A stretch of DNA of 64,000 bases from DASUPK01 sp963774305 (GTDB taxonomy: Bacteria; Actinomycetota; Thermoleophilia; Solirubrobacterales; 70-9), in assembly GCA_963774305.1 (NCBI GenBank), contig CAVZEM010000003.1, positions 240,735 to 304,734 of the forward strand, in the 5' to 3' direction. This document shows, piece after piece, positions 41,651 through 49,583 of this stretch. Every line of letters starts with the position of its first letter. Within the stretch, counting starts at the first letter, position 1. The notes beneath the pieces were generated by a model. The model was given only the letters and a program-made list of their open reading frames with translations, had not been told where the DNA came from and did not search any database. The translations under genes and the position numbers were made by a program.

Positions 41651-42745
41651 TCACGTTATTTCCTCGCTCTCGCTCCCGGGCGGGCCGCTGAGCACCAGCT
41701 CGTCGATCACGACCCCGAGCGACGCCGCGGTCGGGATCGCCAGCAGCGCCCCGAGCACGCCGGCCAGGTTCGCGCCGACGATCACCGCGACGATCGCGAC
41801 GGCCGGGTTGACCTTGAGCGCACCGCCCTTGTAGAGGAGCGGCTGGATGATGCGGTCCTGAAGCTGCTGGTAGACGAGGAACAGGATCAGCCAGACGATC
41901 GCGTCGCCGGGCCCGCCGTCGATCATCAGCACGGCGAAGACCGAGAACCCACCCACGGTCAGCCCGATCAGCGGGATCAGGTCCAGGAACGCGACCAGTA
42001 CCGCGAGCGGCACGGCCAGGTGGAACCCCTCCGCCTGGAGGAAGCCCCAGGTGAGAAGCCCGGCGGCGATGGCCAGCAGCAGGTTGACGCTGACGTAGGC
42101 CTTGACCACCTCGGCGACCCGCTCGGCGATCCTGCGGGCGCGGTCCCGTTGCGGCTCGGGAAGGCGCCCCGTGCCTCGCTCGACCATGCCGCGGCCGTCG
42201 AACAGCAGGAAGAAGGTCAGCGTGATCACCGTGATCGCCGCCAGCAGGTGCTCGAGGACGCTCACGGTGAGCGAGCCCAGGGTGCTGGCGCCGCTGCTCA
42301 GATGCGACGGCAGGGTGGCGCCCTCCTGGCTCAGCTTCGCGGTGATGTGGTACTTCGCGTTGAGGTCCTGGAACTGCCTGTTGTTGTTCGCCCAGTTCTC
42401 GAAGTCGTGCACGTAGCCGGGGAGCTTCTTCGCCAGCCCCTCGATGTCGTGGACGATCGGGGGGAAGACGTGCAGGACAAGGAAGACCATCGCGGCCAGC
42501 GCCACCAGGTAGACCAGCAGGATCGCGAGGACCCTGGGCATCTTCGCCTCGCCGGGCCAGGCCCGCTGGATCAGGCCGACGGCGGGGTCCAGGGCGAGCG
42601 CCAGGAAGATCGCGGCGGCGACCCACTGCAGCGTGGTCCTGGTGTGCAGCAGCGCGATCGCCAGCAGGACGGCGACCGCGGACCAGAACAACGCCACGAG
42701 CACGATCTTCGCGACCGCCCGCGCCTGGATCTGGTCCGCGCGCAT
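41651..42745 (-). CDS. AI-2E family transporter (UPF0118)
   Basis: 364 aa. Seven to eight hydrophobic helices with the AI-2E/TqsA layout: an N-terminal helix pair, a long amphipathic loop (LAKKLPGYVHDFENWANNN), then AYVSVNLLLAIAAGLLTWGF, FLDLIPLIGLTVGG, LVYQQLQDRIIQPLLY and GALLAIPTAASLGVVIDEL. ATG 42745 is preferred to ATG 42787 because TAGCGT (42758-42753) ends 7 nt upstream. Members include autoinducer-2 exporters and Na+/H+ antiporters; the substrate is not predictable. Confidence 0.85.
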   Translation of the reverse strand: MRADQIQARAVAKIVLVALFWSAVAVLLAIALLHTRTTLQWVAAAIFLALALDPAVGLIQRAWPGEAKMPRVLAILLVYLVALAAMVFLVLHVFPPIVHDIEGLAKKLPGYVHDFENWANNNRQFQDLNAKYHITAKLSQEGATLPSHLSSGASTLGSLTVSVLEHLLAAITVITLTFFLLFDGRGMVERGTGRLPEPQRDRARRIAERVAEVVKAYVSVNLLLAIAAGLLTWGFLQAEGFHLAVPLAVLVAFLDLIPLIGLTVGGFSVFAVLMIDGGPGDAIVWLILFLVYQQLQDRIIQPLLYKGGALKVNPAVAIVAVIVGANLAGVLGALLAIPTAASLGVVIDELVLSGPPGSESEEIT

Positions 42746-42752
42746 CGGCGTG

Positions 42753-42758
42753 ACGCTA
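42753..42758 (-). promoter_or_regulatory. -10 box of the AI-2E family gene (leaderless)
   Basis: TAGCGT on the reverse strand (42758 to 42753), ending 7 nt before ATG 42745. Confidence 0.4.
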
Positions 42759-42809
42759 ATGCGGGCCCCGGACCCCAAACGGCCCATTTGACTGGCGAGC
42801 GGGCTGCGC

Positions 42810-42955
42810 TACTCTGCAACGACTTCGATGACGCACCGGCTCCACAGCCTCGCGCTTCTCCTTCTCCTCCCCCTCCGGGGGGAATAAGCGCTGGCGGCGC
42901 GAGAGCCGCGAACTCAGAAACAGGTCATCGGAAGCTTTAGGAGAAGGAGGAAGTC
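42810..42955 (+). promoter_or_regulatory. leuA leader region with translational attenuator
   Basis: TACTCT (42810-42815) is a -10 box giving an RNA that starts a few bases before the leader ORF ATG (42828). The Leu-codon run at 42858-42868 (CTCCTTCTCCT) is exactly complementary to 42939-42949 (AGGAGAAGGAG), which overlaps the leuA Shine-Dalgarno; a G-U and an A-U pair extend it to 13 bp. A GCGGC/GCCGC hairpin lies between. Free pairing would hide the leuA ribosome site; a ribosome stalled on the Leu codons would expose it. Confidence 0.7.
42828..42887 (+). CDS. leuA leader peptide
   Basis: 19 codons, MTHRLHSLALLLLLPLRGE, then TAA at 42885. Eight Leu codons (six CTC, two CTT), five of them consecutive. 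Leu-rich leader peptides before leuA are an established ribosome-mediated attenuation device. The start sits about 12 nt after the -10 box, so it is nearly leaderless. Its coding sequence doubles as the RNA arm that can mask the leuA Shine-Dalgarno. Confidence 0.75.
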   Translation: MTHRLHSLALLLLLPLRGE

Positions 42956-44563
42956 ATGAGCGATGCAGGCGGTGTAGCCAATCCGGTCTCAGACGAGAAC
43001 CGGGTCCACATCTTCGATACGACGCTGCGCGACGGCGAGCAGTCCCCCGGCATCTCGCTGAACACGCAGGAGAAGGTCGAGATCGCGCAGCAGCTCGCCC
43101 GCCTCGGCGTCGATGTGATCGAGGCCGGGTTCCCGATCACCTCGCCGGGCGACTTCGAGGCAGTCGAGTCGATCGCGCGCAACGTTCAGGGCCCGGTGAT
43201 CTGCGGCCTCGCGCGCACCCACAAGGCCGACATCGACGCCGCCTGGAACGCGATCAAGGACTCGGATCGCCCGAGGATCCACACCTTCATCTCGACCTCG
43301 GACATCCACATCGAGCATCAGCTCCAGACCACCCGCGAGGACGTCAAGGGACAGGCGAAGGCTGCCGTCGCACTCGCGAAGTCCTACTGCGAGGACGTCG
43401 AGTTCTCGCCGATGGACGCCACGCGCGCCGACATCGAGTTCACGGCGGAGGTCTGCGCGATCGCGGTGGCCGAGGGCGCGAACGTGATCAACATCCCCGA
43501 CACCGTCGGCTACACGACGCCAGAGGAGTACTCCGCCTACTTCCGCAGGCTCTATGAGCTCGTCCCGGGACTCGATGGGGTGGAGGTCTCGGTCCACTGC
43601 CACGACGATCTCGGTCTGGCGGTCGCCAACTCGTACGCCGGCGTTGTCGCCGGCGCTCGTCAGGTGGAGTGCGCCATCAACGGCATCGGCGAGCGGGCCG
43701 GCAACTGCTCGCTCGAGGAGATCGTGATGCTGCTCAGGACCCGGCGCGACAGCCACGGCCTGGACACCGGCATCGACGCGCGCGAGCTGGCCCGTACCAG
43801 CCGGATGGTCTCGCGCCTGACGGGCTACTCGGTGCCGCCGAACAAGGCGGTGGTGGGACGGAATGCCTTCGCCCACGAGTCCGGCATCCACCAGGACGGC
43901 GTGCTCAAGGAGCGTTCGACCTACGAGATCATGGACGCGACCGAGGTCGGCCTGGAGTCCAACTCCATCGTGCTTGGCAAGCACTCCGGCCGCCACGCGC
44001 TTCAGGACGCCCTGCAGCAGCTGGGCTTCGAGGTCGAGGGCGGCGCGCTCAATCAGGCCTTCAAGCGCTTCAAGGAGATCGCGGACAAGAAGAAGCAGGT
44101 CACCGCGCTCGACCTGGAGGCGATCGTCTCCGACGAGATGCGCGAGAGCGCGGAGGCATACAACCTCGGCTGGTTCGAGGTCGAGGCCGGCTCGGAGCGC
44201 CCCCCGAAGGCACGGGTCAACGTGATCCTGCCGAGCGGTGAGGAATCGGTCGCCGAGGCATCCGGCGACGGCCCCGTCGACGCGATCTTCGGCGCGATCC
44301 GCGAAGCGACGGGCACCAATGCCGAACTACAGCGCTACGAGGTCGAGGCCGTCACCGGCGGCACCGACGCGCTGGGCGAGGTGAGCGTGTCCGTCCGCGC
44401 CAACGGCCGGCTGGCAAGCGGCCAGGGCGTGGCGACCGACATCCTCGAGGCATCGGCCCGCGCCTTCGTCCGAGCGATCTCGAATGCCCTTGAGGGCGTC
44501 GCGATCCGGGAGGCGGAGGACGCCACCGCCGAGGCAGCCGTCGAGCGCACGCCAGGCCCGTAG
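42956..44563 (+). CDS. leuA: 2-isopropylmalate synthase
   Basis: 535 aa, the committed step of leucine synthesis. TIM-barrel signatures: FDTTLRDGEQSPGISLN, IEAGFPITSPGDFEAV, SVHCHDDLGLAVANS (metal ligands) and INGIGERAGNCSLEEIV. The flexible subdomain has NAFAHESGIHQDGVLKE. The C-terminal leucine-binding regulatory domain occupies about 395-520. ATG 42956 has a strong AAGGAGG 5 nt upstream, which is the sequence predicted to be masked by the leader. It stands apart from leuC by two other genes. Confidence 0.96.
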   Translation: MSDAGGVANPVSDENRVHIFDTTLRDGEQSPGISLNTQEKVEIAQQLARLGVDVIEAGFPITSPGDFEAVESIARNVQGPVICGLARTHKADIDAAWNAIKDSDRPRIHTFISTSDIHIEHQLQTTREDVKGQAKAAVALAKSYCEDVEFSPMDATRADIEFTAEVCAIAVAEGANVINIPDTVGYTTPEEYSAYFRRLYELVPGLDGVEVSVHCHDDLGLAVANSYAGVVAGARQVECAINGIGERAGNCSLEEIVMLLRTRRDSHGLDTGIDARELARTSRMVSRLTGYSVPPNKAVVGRNAFAHESGIHQDGVLKERSTYEIMDATEVGLESNSIVLGKHSGRHALQDALQQLGFEVEGGALNQAFKRFKEIADKKKQVTALDLEAIVSDEMRESAEAYNLGWFEVEAGSERPPKARVNVILPSGEESVAEASGDGPVDAIFGAIREATGTNAELQRYEVEAVTGGTDALGEVSVSVRANGRLASGQGVATDILEASARAFVRAISNALEGVAIREAEDATAEAAVERTPGP

Positions 44564-44569
44564 ACCGCA

Positions 44570-44575
44570 TAGGCT
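44570..44575 (+). promoter_or_regulatory. -10 box of the DDN-family gene (leaderless)
   Basis: TAGGCT fits TANNNT and ends 7 nt before GTG 44583. Confidence 0.45.
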
Positions 44576-44582
44576 GGCGGCC

Positions 44583-45041
44583 GTGAAGCTGCAGCTGCCC
44601 GGGGCGCCTCCTTCGAGTTCTTGGCTCTGGTGGTTCTGGGAGCGCTTCACCGACTTTCACACCATCGCCTACAAGACGAGTGGCGGGCGGATCGGCGGCA
44701 AGGCGTACGGCGTGCCGGTCGTGCTGGTCGAATCGGTGGGGCGAAAGTCGGGCAAGCGGCGCACACATCCGCTGCTCAGCCTCCCGGACGGGGACAACCT
44801 CGTGATCATCGCTTCCAAGGGCGGGACCGACCGTCACCCGGCCTGGTATCACAACCTGAAAGCGAGCCCCGAGACGGTGGCATGGTGGCGGGGCGAGAAG
44901 CGGCGCGTGAGAGCGCGTGAGGCCTCAGGCGAGGAGCGGGACCGCCTCTGGCGGATGATGGCCGACGCCTATCCGGACTACGAGAGCTACCAGCGCCGCA
45001 CGGACCGCGAGATCCCGGTGGTCGTGCTCGAGCCTGCCTAG
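44583..45041 (+). CDS. Deazaflavin (F420)-dependent nitroreductase family protein
   Basis: 152 aa split-barrel protein of the DDN/DUF385 group. Characteristic segments: LVESVGRKSGKRRTHPLL, IIASKGGTDRHPAWYHNLKASPE and a C-terminal ADAYPDYESYQRRTDREIPV stretch. DDN proteins use reduced F420 to reduce quinones or nitro compounds, so the organism probably makes F420. The N-terminus has a Trp-rich amphipathic helix (SSWLWWFWERF) that may touch the membrane, as in quinone-reducing members. GTG 44583 is set by the -10 box. Confidence 0.87.
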   Translation: MKLQLPGAPPSSSWLWWFWERFTDFHTIAYKTSGGRIGGKAYGVPVVLVESVGRKSGKRRTHPLLSLPDGDNLVIIASKGGTDRHPAWYHNLKASPETVAWWRGEKRRVRAREASGEERDRLWRMMADAYPDYESYQRRTDREIPVVVLEPA

Positions 45042-45129
45042 ACCCCCACCGCCACGGCGTCGCGGAGATGCGGAGATGGAGGGCACCATCGAGGTGATCC
45101 AGCAGGTGGTCGACGATGCGAGGCCAGTA

Positions 45130-45153
45130 TACGATCGTACGTGATAACGTACG
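45130..45153 (+). promoter_or_regulatory. Promoter and palindromic operator of the XRE-cupin gene
   Basis: TACGAT (45130-45135) is a -10 candidate. Directly after it CGTACGT (45136-45142) and ACGTACG (45147-45153) form a 7-bp-arm palindrome with a GATA centre, covering the likely transcription start and the GTG at 45141. The position suits repression, probably by the encoded regulator itself. Confidence 0.55.
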
Positions 45154-45770
45154 GCCGGATGGCCCTTGACACGAACGCGACCACACCCCCTCGGCCTGCG
45201 GCCTCCGGGGATGAGACCGTCGGGTTGCGCGTGAAAAGCCTGCGGGAAGCGATGGATCTCTCGCTTCGCGATCTGGCGCAGCGGAGCGGCGTGAGCGCGC
45301 CGATGCTCAGCCAGGTCGAGCGCGGCGACACCAGCCCGACCCTGGCCGTCGCCCAGAAGATGGCCGCCGGCCTGGACCTGACGCTGTCCCAGCTGTTGCG
45401 GCTGGACGAGGACCGCCATGTGGTCGTCGTCCGCGCCGGCGATCGGCGCGCGCGCCGCCGCCGGGGCCACAAGGTGGAGGAGCTCACACCCCCGCTGCCG
45501 GGCCAGCGCTCGGACGTCTCGGAGCACACCCTGGCGCCCGGTGCCGCCACGGGGGCCCCCGATGATCCGCCCATGCACGAGCCCGGTAGCCGTGAGACCG
45601 CCGTCGTGCTGGAGGGAAGCGTCGAGCTCTTCATCGATGGACAGCGGCACGAGCTGACGGAGGGCGACAGCGTCACCTTCGACGCCGATCTGTCGCACCA
45701 TTTCGAGAACAATTCATCGTCCGAGGCCCGGCTGATCGCCGTGGTCGCCGCCGGACTGAGGCGAGGTTAG
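45141..45770 (+). CDS. XRE-family regulator with C-terminal cupin sensor
   Basis: 209 aa from GTG 45141; ATG 45159 is the alternative. HTH_3 domain at about 30-85 (VKSLREAMDLSLRDLAQRSG, VSAPMLSQVERGDTSPTLAV), then a cupin at about 130-205 with HEPGSRETAVVLEGSVELFI and GDSVTFDADLSHHFENN. This HTH-cupin layout usually senses a small metabolite. It lies 8 nt before leuC and shares its direction, so it may control the leuC-leuD-leuB genes; the operator over its own start suggests autoregulation. Confidence 0.87.
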   Translation: MITYGRMALDTNATTPPRPAASGDETVGLRVKSLREAMDLSLRDLAQRSGVSAPMLSQVERGDTSPTLAVAQKMAAGLDLTLSQLLRLDEDRHVVVVRAGDRRARRRRGHKVEELTPPLPGQRSDVSEHTLAPGAATGAPDDPPMHEPGSRETAVVLEGSVELFIDGQRHELTEGDSVTFDADLSHHFENNSSSEARLIAVVAAGLRRG

Positions 45771-45778
45771 GAGGACCG

Positions 45779-47164
45779 ATGCCGAAGAACCTCTTCGAGA
45801 AGATCTGGGATTCCCACGAGGTCGATGACGACCTGATCTACATCGACCTCCACCTCGTCCACGAGGTCACCTCGGCGCAGGCCTTCGACGGCCTCCGCCT
45901 TGCGGACCGAGGCGTCAGGCGTCCGGACAAGACTTTGGCCACCGCCGATCACAACGTCCCGACGGACGGGACGCCGACCGCCCGGCTGATCGCGGACGAG
46001 CTCTCCCGCGTCCAGGTCGAGGCGCTGGAGCGGAACTGCGAGGAGTTCGGGATCCCGCTCTACTCGCTCGGATCGGAGCGGCGGGGGATCGTCCACGTGA
46101 TCGGACCCGAGCTCGGGGTGACCCAGCCCGGAATGACGATCGTCTGCGGCGACTCCCACACCTCCACGCATGGGGCCTTCGGCGCGCTGGCCTTCGGAAT
46201 CGGCACCTCCGAGGTGGAGCACGTGCTGGCCACGCAGTGCCTGGTCCAGCGGCGCCCCAAGTCGATGCGGATCACCTACTCCGGCGAGCTGAGCTTCGGC
46301 GTCACCGCCAAGGACCTGATCCTGGCGACGATCGGCCGGCTCGGCGTCGGCGGCATGCAGGGCTACGCCGTCGAGTACGCCGGGGAGGCGGTGGAGGCGC
46401 TCTCGATGGAGAACCGGATGACGATCTGCAACATGACCATCGAGGGCGGCGGCCGCGCCGGCATGGTGGCGCCCGATGAGACGACCTTCGACTACATCAA
46501 GGGGCGTCCGGGCGTTCCGGACGACTTCGGCGCCGCGGTCGAGCGCTGGCGCGAGCTGCCCACGGACGATGGCGCCGGCTTCGACACCGAGGTCGAGGTG
46601 GACGCCACGGCGATCTCGCCGATGGTCACCTGGGGGACAACACCCGGGATGGTCGTCCAGGTGACCGATCAGGTTCCGGATCCCTCGGCGATGGACTCGC
46701 CGGCCGACCGCGAGACCGCCGAGCGAGCACTGGCCTACATGGACCTGCAGCCGGGGACGCCGATGACAGAGATCCCGCTGGACCGGATCTTCATCGGCTC
46801 CTGCACGAATTCGCGGATTTCGGACCTGCGAGAGGCGGCAGGCCTGCTCGATGGCCGCAAGATCGCTTCGAGTCTGCGCGGCATGGTCGTGCCCGGCTCC
46901 CAGCAGGTGAAGGCACAGGCCGAGGAGGAGGGACTGCACGACGTGTTCCAGTCCGCCGGCTTCGAGTGGCGCGAGTCGGGTTGCTCGGCCTGCCTCGGCA
47001 TGAACCCCGACATCCTCCAGCCGGGCGAGCGCTGCGCCTCCACCTCCAATCGCAATTTCGAGGGCCGCCAGGGCGCCGGCGGGCGCACCCACCTGGTCAG
47101 CCCGAAGATGGCCGCTGCCGCCGCCGTCGAGGGCCGCTTCGTCGACATTCGCGTTTGGAGCTGA
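45779..47164 (+). CDS. leuC: 3-isopropylmalate dehydratase large subunit
   Basis: 461 aa aconitase-family subunit carrying the 4Fe-4S cluster. Active-site segments: TADHNVPTDG, VIGPELGVTQPGMTIVCGDS then HTSTHGAFGALAFGIGTSEV, and cluster cysteines in FIGSCTNSRISDL (one) and ESGCSACLGMNPD (two). It isomerises 2- to 3-isopropylmalate with LeuD. ATG 45779 has a good GGAGG Shine-Dalgarno. Its stop overlaps the leuD ATG (TGATG). Confidence 0.96.
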   Translation: MPKNLFEKIWDSHEVDDDLIYIDLHLVHEVTSAQAFDGLRLADRGVRRPDKTLATADHNVPTDGTPTARLIADELSRVQVEALERNCEEFGIPLYSLGSERRGIVHVIGPELGVTQPGMTIVCGDSHTSTHGAFGALAFGIGTSEVEHVLATQCLVQRRPKSMRITYSGELSFGVTAKDLILATIGRLGVGGMQGYAVEYAGEAVEALSMENRMTICNMTIEGGGRAGMVAPDETTFDYIKGRPGVPDDFGAAVERWRELPTDDGAGFDTEVEVDATAISPMVTWGTTPGMVVQVTDQVPDPSAMDSPADRETAERALAYMDLQPGTPMTEIPLDRIFIGSCTNSRISDLREAAGLLDGRKIASSLRGMVVPGSQQVKAQAEEEGLHDVFQSAGFEWRESGCSACLGMNPDILQPGERCASTSNRNFEGRQGAGGRTHLVSPKMAAAAAVEGRFVDIRVWS

Positions 47165-47739
47165 TGCAGGTGCCCATGGATCCCATCGACATCATCGAGG
47201 GCCGCGTCGCGGTGCTGGAACGCTCGGACGTCGACACCGACCAGATCATCCCCAAGCAGTTCCTGAAACGGATCGAGCGAACGGGCTTCGGCGAGTTCCT
47301 GTTCTACGACTGGTTCCGCTCAGGCGAGATCGAGCTCGAGGCCCATCCGATCCTCGTCACCGGTCGCAACTTCGGCTCGGGCTCGTCGCGGGAACACGCC
47401 GTCTGGGCGCTCAAGGACTACGGCTACGACGCGGTGATCGCACCCTCGTTCTCGGACATCTTCTATTCCAACTGCACGAAGAACGGGCTGCTGCCCGTCG
47501 TGCTCGACGAGGAGCACTGCCGCGCGGTCGCGGGCGCCGGCGAGGCCCGCATCGACCTCGACGACCAGACCGTCAACTGCGCCGAGGGTGTCTTCAGGTT
47601 CGAGATCGACGAGGACATCAAGCACCGGCTGATCAACGGCCTTGACGACGTGGCGATGACGCTGCAGCGGGTCGAGACGATCGATCGGTTCGAGTCGGAC
47701 GGACGGGCCGACCACGGCCCGGTGACGACGTCGCTGTGA
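47164..47739 (+). CDS. leuD: 3-isopropylmalate dehydratase small subunit
   Basis: 191 aa swivel domain. Signatures: VAVLERSDVDTDQIIPKQFL, FYDWFRSGEIE, ILVTGRNFGSGSSREHAVWA and APSFSDIFYSNCTKNGLLPV. Start ATG 47164 overlaps leuC; an in-frame ATG four codons later (MDPIDIIEG) is also possible. The stop overlaps the GTG of the methyltransferase gene. Confidence 0.95.
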   Translation: MQVPMDPIDIIEGRVAVLERSDVDTDQIIPKQFLKRIERTGFGEFLFYDWFRSGEIELEAHPILVTGRNFGSGSSREHAVWALKDYGYDAVIAPSFSDIFYSNCTKNGLLPVVLDEEHCRAVAGAGEARIDLDDQTVNCAEGVFRFEIDEDIKHRLINGLDDVAMTLQRVETIDRFESDGRADHGPVTTSL

Positions 47740-48542
47740 GTCAGTCACACTCCATGAACTCGGGTCCGCGCGAATGGGATGCGCAGACCTACGACCAGAT
47801 CTCCGAGCCGCAATACCAATGGGGCCTGGAGGTCCTGGACCGCCTCGAGCCTCAGGCCGGCGAGGCGGTGATCGATGCCGGCTGCGGCTCGGGCCGGGTC
47901 AGCGAGAAGCTTCTCGAACGTCTCGCCGACGGCCGACTCATCGGCGTGGACGGCTCCTCCGAGATGATCAAGGTCGCGTCCGAGAAGTTCGAGGGCGACG
48001 ATCGGGTGACGCTGATCGTGTCGGACCTGCTCGATCTGACCCCCGAGCTGCTCGAGGAGAACAAGGCGCCCGGCGAGGTGGACGCCCTCTTCTCGACGGC
48101 GACCTTCCACTGGATCACCGACCACGACAAGCTCTTCTCCCGAATCCACTCGGTGCTGCGGCCCGGGGGACGGCTCGTCGCTCAGTGTGGGGGGGAGGGC
48201 AACGTGGCGGAGCATGCGCGGGCGATCGCAACGGTCGCGACGCAGCCTCAGTACAGCGAGCACTTCGAGGGCATGACGATGATGTGGAACTTCGCCAATC
48301 CCGTGGAGACCGAGGAGCGCCTGCGCCGGGCGGGCTTCCAGGATGTCTCGTGCTGGCTCGGGGACAAGCCGGTGCAACCGGAGAACGCCTATGACTTCAC
48401 CACCACGGTGACCATGGGCCCGCACCTGACCCGCCTGCCGGAGGAGAAGCGGCGGAACTTCGCGGAAGCGGTGCTCGAGCTCTCGCCGGATCCACTTGTC
48501 CTCAACTACGTCCGCCTCAACATCGACGCGCGCCGTGCCTAG
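47736..48542 (+). CDS. SAM-dependent methyltransferase, trans-aconitate methyltransferase-like
   Basis: 268 aa class I methyltransferase. SAM motif I is EAVIDAGCGSGRVSEKLLE; motif II acidic residue in RLIGVDGSSEMI; TFHWITDHDKLFSRIHSVLR and PGGRLVAQCGGEGN follow. The opening segment NSGPREWDAQTYDQISEPQY and the FHWITDH region recall Tam. It is translationally coupled between leuD and leuB. Yeast Tmt1, a relative, methylates 3-isopropylmalate as well as trans-aconitate, so a substrate from the leucine pathway is attractive; this is inference. Confidence 0.82.
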   Translation: MSQSHSMNSGPREWDAQTYDQISEPQYQWGLEVLDRLEPQAGEAVIDAGCGSGRVSEKLLERLADGRLIGVDGSSEMIKVASEKFEGDDRVTLIVSDLLDLTPELLEENKAPGEVDALFSTATFHWITDHDKLFSRIHSVLRPGGRLVAQCGGEGNVAEHARAIATVATQPQYSEHFEGMTMMWNFANPVETEERLRRAGFQDVSCWLGDKPVQPENAYDFTTTVTMGPHLTRLPEEKRRNFAEAVLELSPDPLVLNYVRLNIDARRA

Positions 48543-49563
48543 GATCGTCCTTCTTCCCGGCGACGGGATCGGCCCGGAGATCGGCGCCGCCGCCGTTCGG
48601 GTGTTGAACGAGCTCGGGGACTTCGAGGTCACCGAGCACCCGATCGGCGGCGCCTCCATCGACGAGCACGGCACGGCCCTGACCGACGAGGTCCTCGAGG
48701 CATGCCGGCAGGCCGACGCCGTCCTGCTCTGCGCCGTCGGCGGCCCCAAGTGGGACACGACCGATCCGGACGAGCCGCGGCCCGAGCAGGGGCTGCTGGG
48801 ACTGCGCAAGGGCCTCGGCCTATTCGCGAACCTCCGGCCGGTCCGCCCGAGCGAGGCGCTGCTCGAGGCCAGCCCGTTGCGGCGCGAGCGGATCGAGGGG
48901 ACCGACCTGCTCGTGGTCCGGGAGCTGACGGGCGGCATCTACTTCGGCGCTTCCGGCCGCGACGGCGATCGCGCCCACGACGACTGCGCCTACACGGTCG
49001 AGGAGATTGAGCGGATCGCCCGCGTGGCCTTCGAGGCCGCCGGCGAGCGCAACGGCCACCTCACCTCCGTGGACAAGGCGAACGTGCTCGAGACCTCCCG
49101 GCTCTGGCGGGAGACGGTCACAAAGCTGGCTCCCGAGTACGGGGAGATCGAACTCGACCACCTGTTGGTGGACAACGCCGCCATGCAACTGGTCTCGAAT
49201 CCAACCGGCTTCGACGTGATCGTCACCGAGAACCTGTTCGGCGACATCCTCAGCGACGAGGCCGCGATGCTCACCGGCTCGCTCGGGATGCTGCCCTCCG
49301 CCAGCCTCGGTGAGGACGGCCCGGGCCTGTACGAGCCCGTGCACGGTTCGGCGCCGGACATCGCCGGCACGGGCAAGGCGAACCCGCTTGCCACGCTCCT
49401 CTCCGTGGCGATGATGCTCAAGTACGGGTTGGGCATGCATGACGAAGCGGCGAAGCTCGACGCAGCGGTCGAATCCACGCTGGCTCAGGGCCTCCGCACG
49501 CCCGACCTGGGGGGAGAGACCACGACGGAAGAGATGACAGACGCCGTTCTCGCGGCGCTGTAG
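48535..49563 (+). CDS. leuB: 3-isopropylmalate dehydrogenase
   Basis: 342 aa NAD-dependent oxidative decarboxylase. Signatures: IVLLPGDGIGPEI, CAVGGPKWD, LRKGLGLFANLRPVRP, RELTGGIYFG, SVDKANVLETSRLWRE, ENLFGDILSDEAAMLTGSLG and EPVHGSAPDIAGTGKANP. GTG 48535 gives VPRIVLLPGDG, the expected N-terminus, and overlaps the methyltransferase stop by 8 nt. Fourth gene of the leuC-leuD-methyltransferase-leuB run. Confidence 0.95.
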   Translation: MPRIVLLPGDGIGPEIGAAAVRVLNELGDFEVTEHPIGGASIDEHGTALTDEVLEACRQADAVLLCAVGGPKWDTTDPDEPRPEQGLLGLRKGLGLFANLRPVRPSEALLEASPLRRERIEGTDLLVVRELTGGIYFGASGRDGDRAHDDCAYTVEEIERIARVAFEAAGERNGHLTSVDKANVLETSRLWRETVTKLAPEYGEIELDHLLVDNAAMQLVSNPTGFDVIVTENLFGDILSDEAAMLTGSLGMLPSASLGEDGPGLYEPVHGSAPDIAGTGKANPLATLLSVAMMLKYGLGMHDEAAKLDAAVESTLAQGLRTPDLGGETTTEEMTDAVLAAL

Positions 49564-49583
49564 ATCGTTCATACTGATCGACC

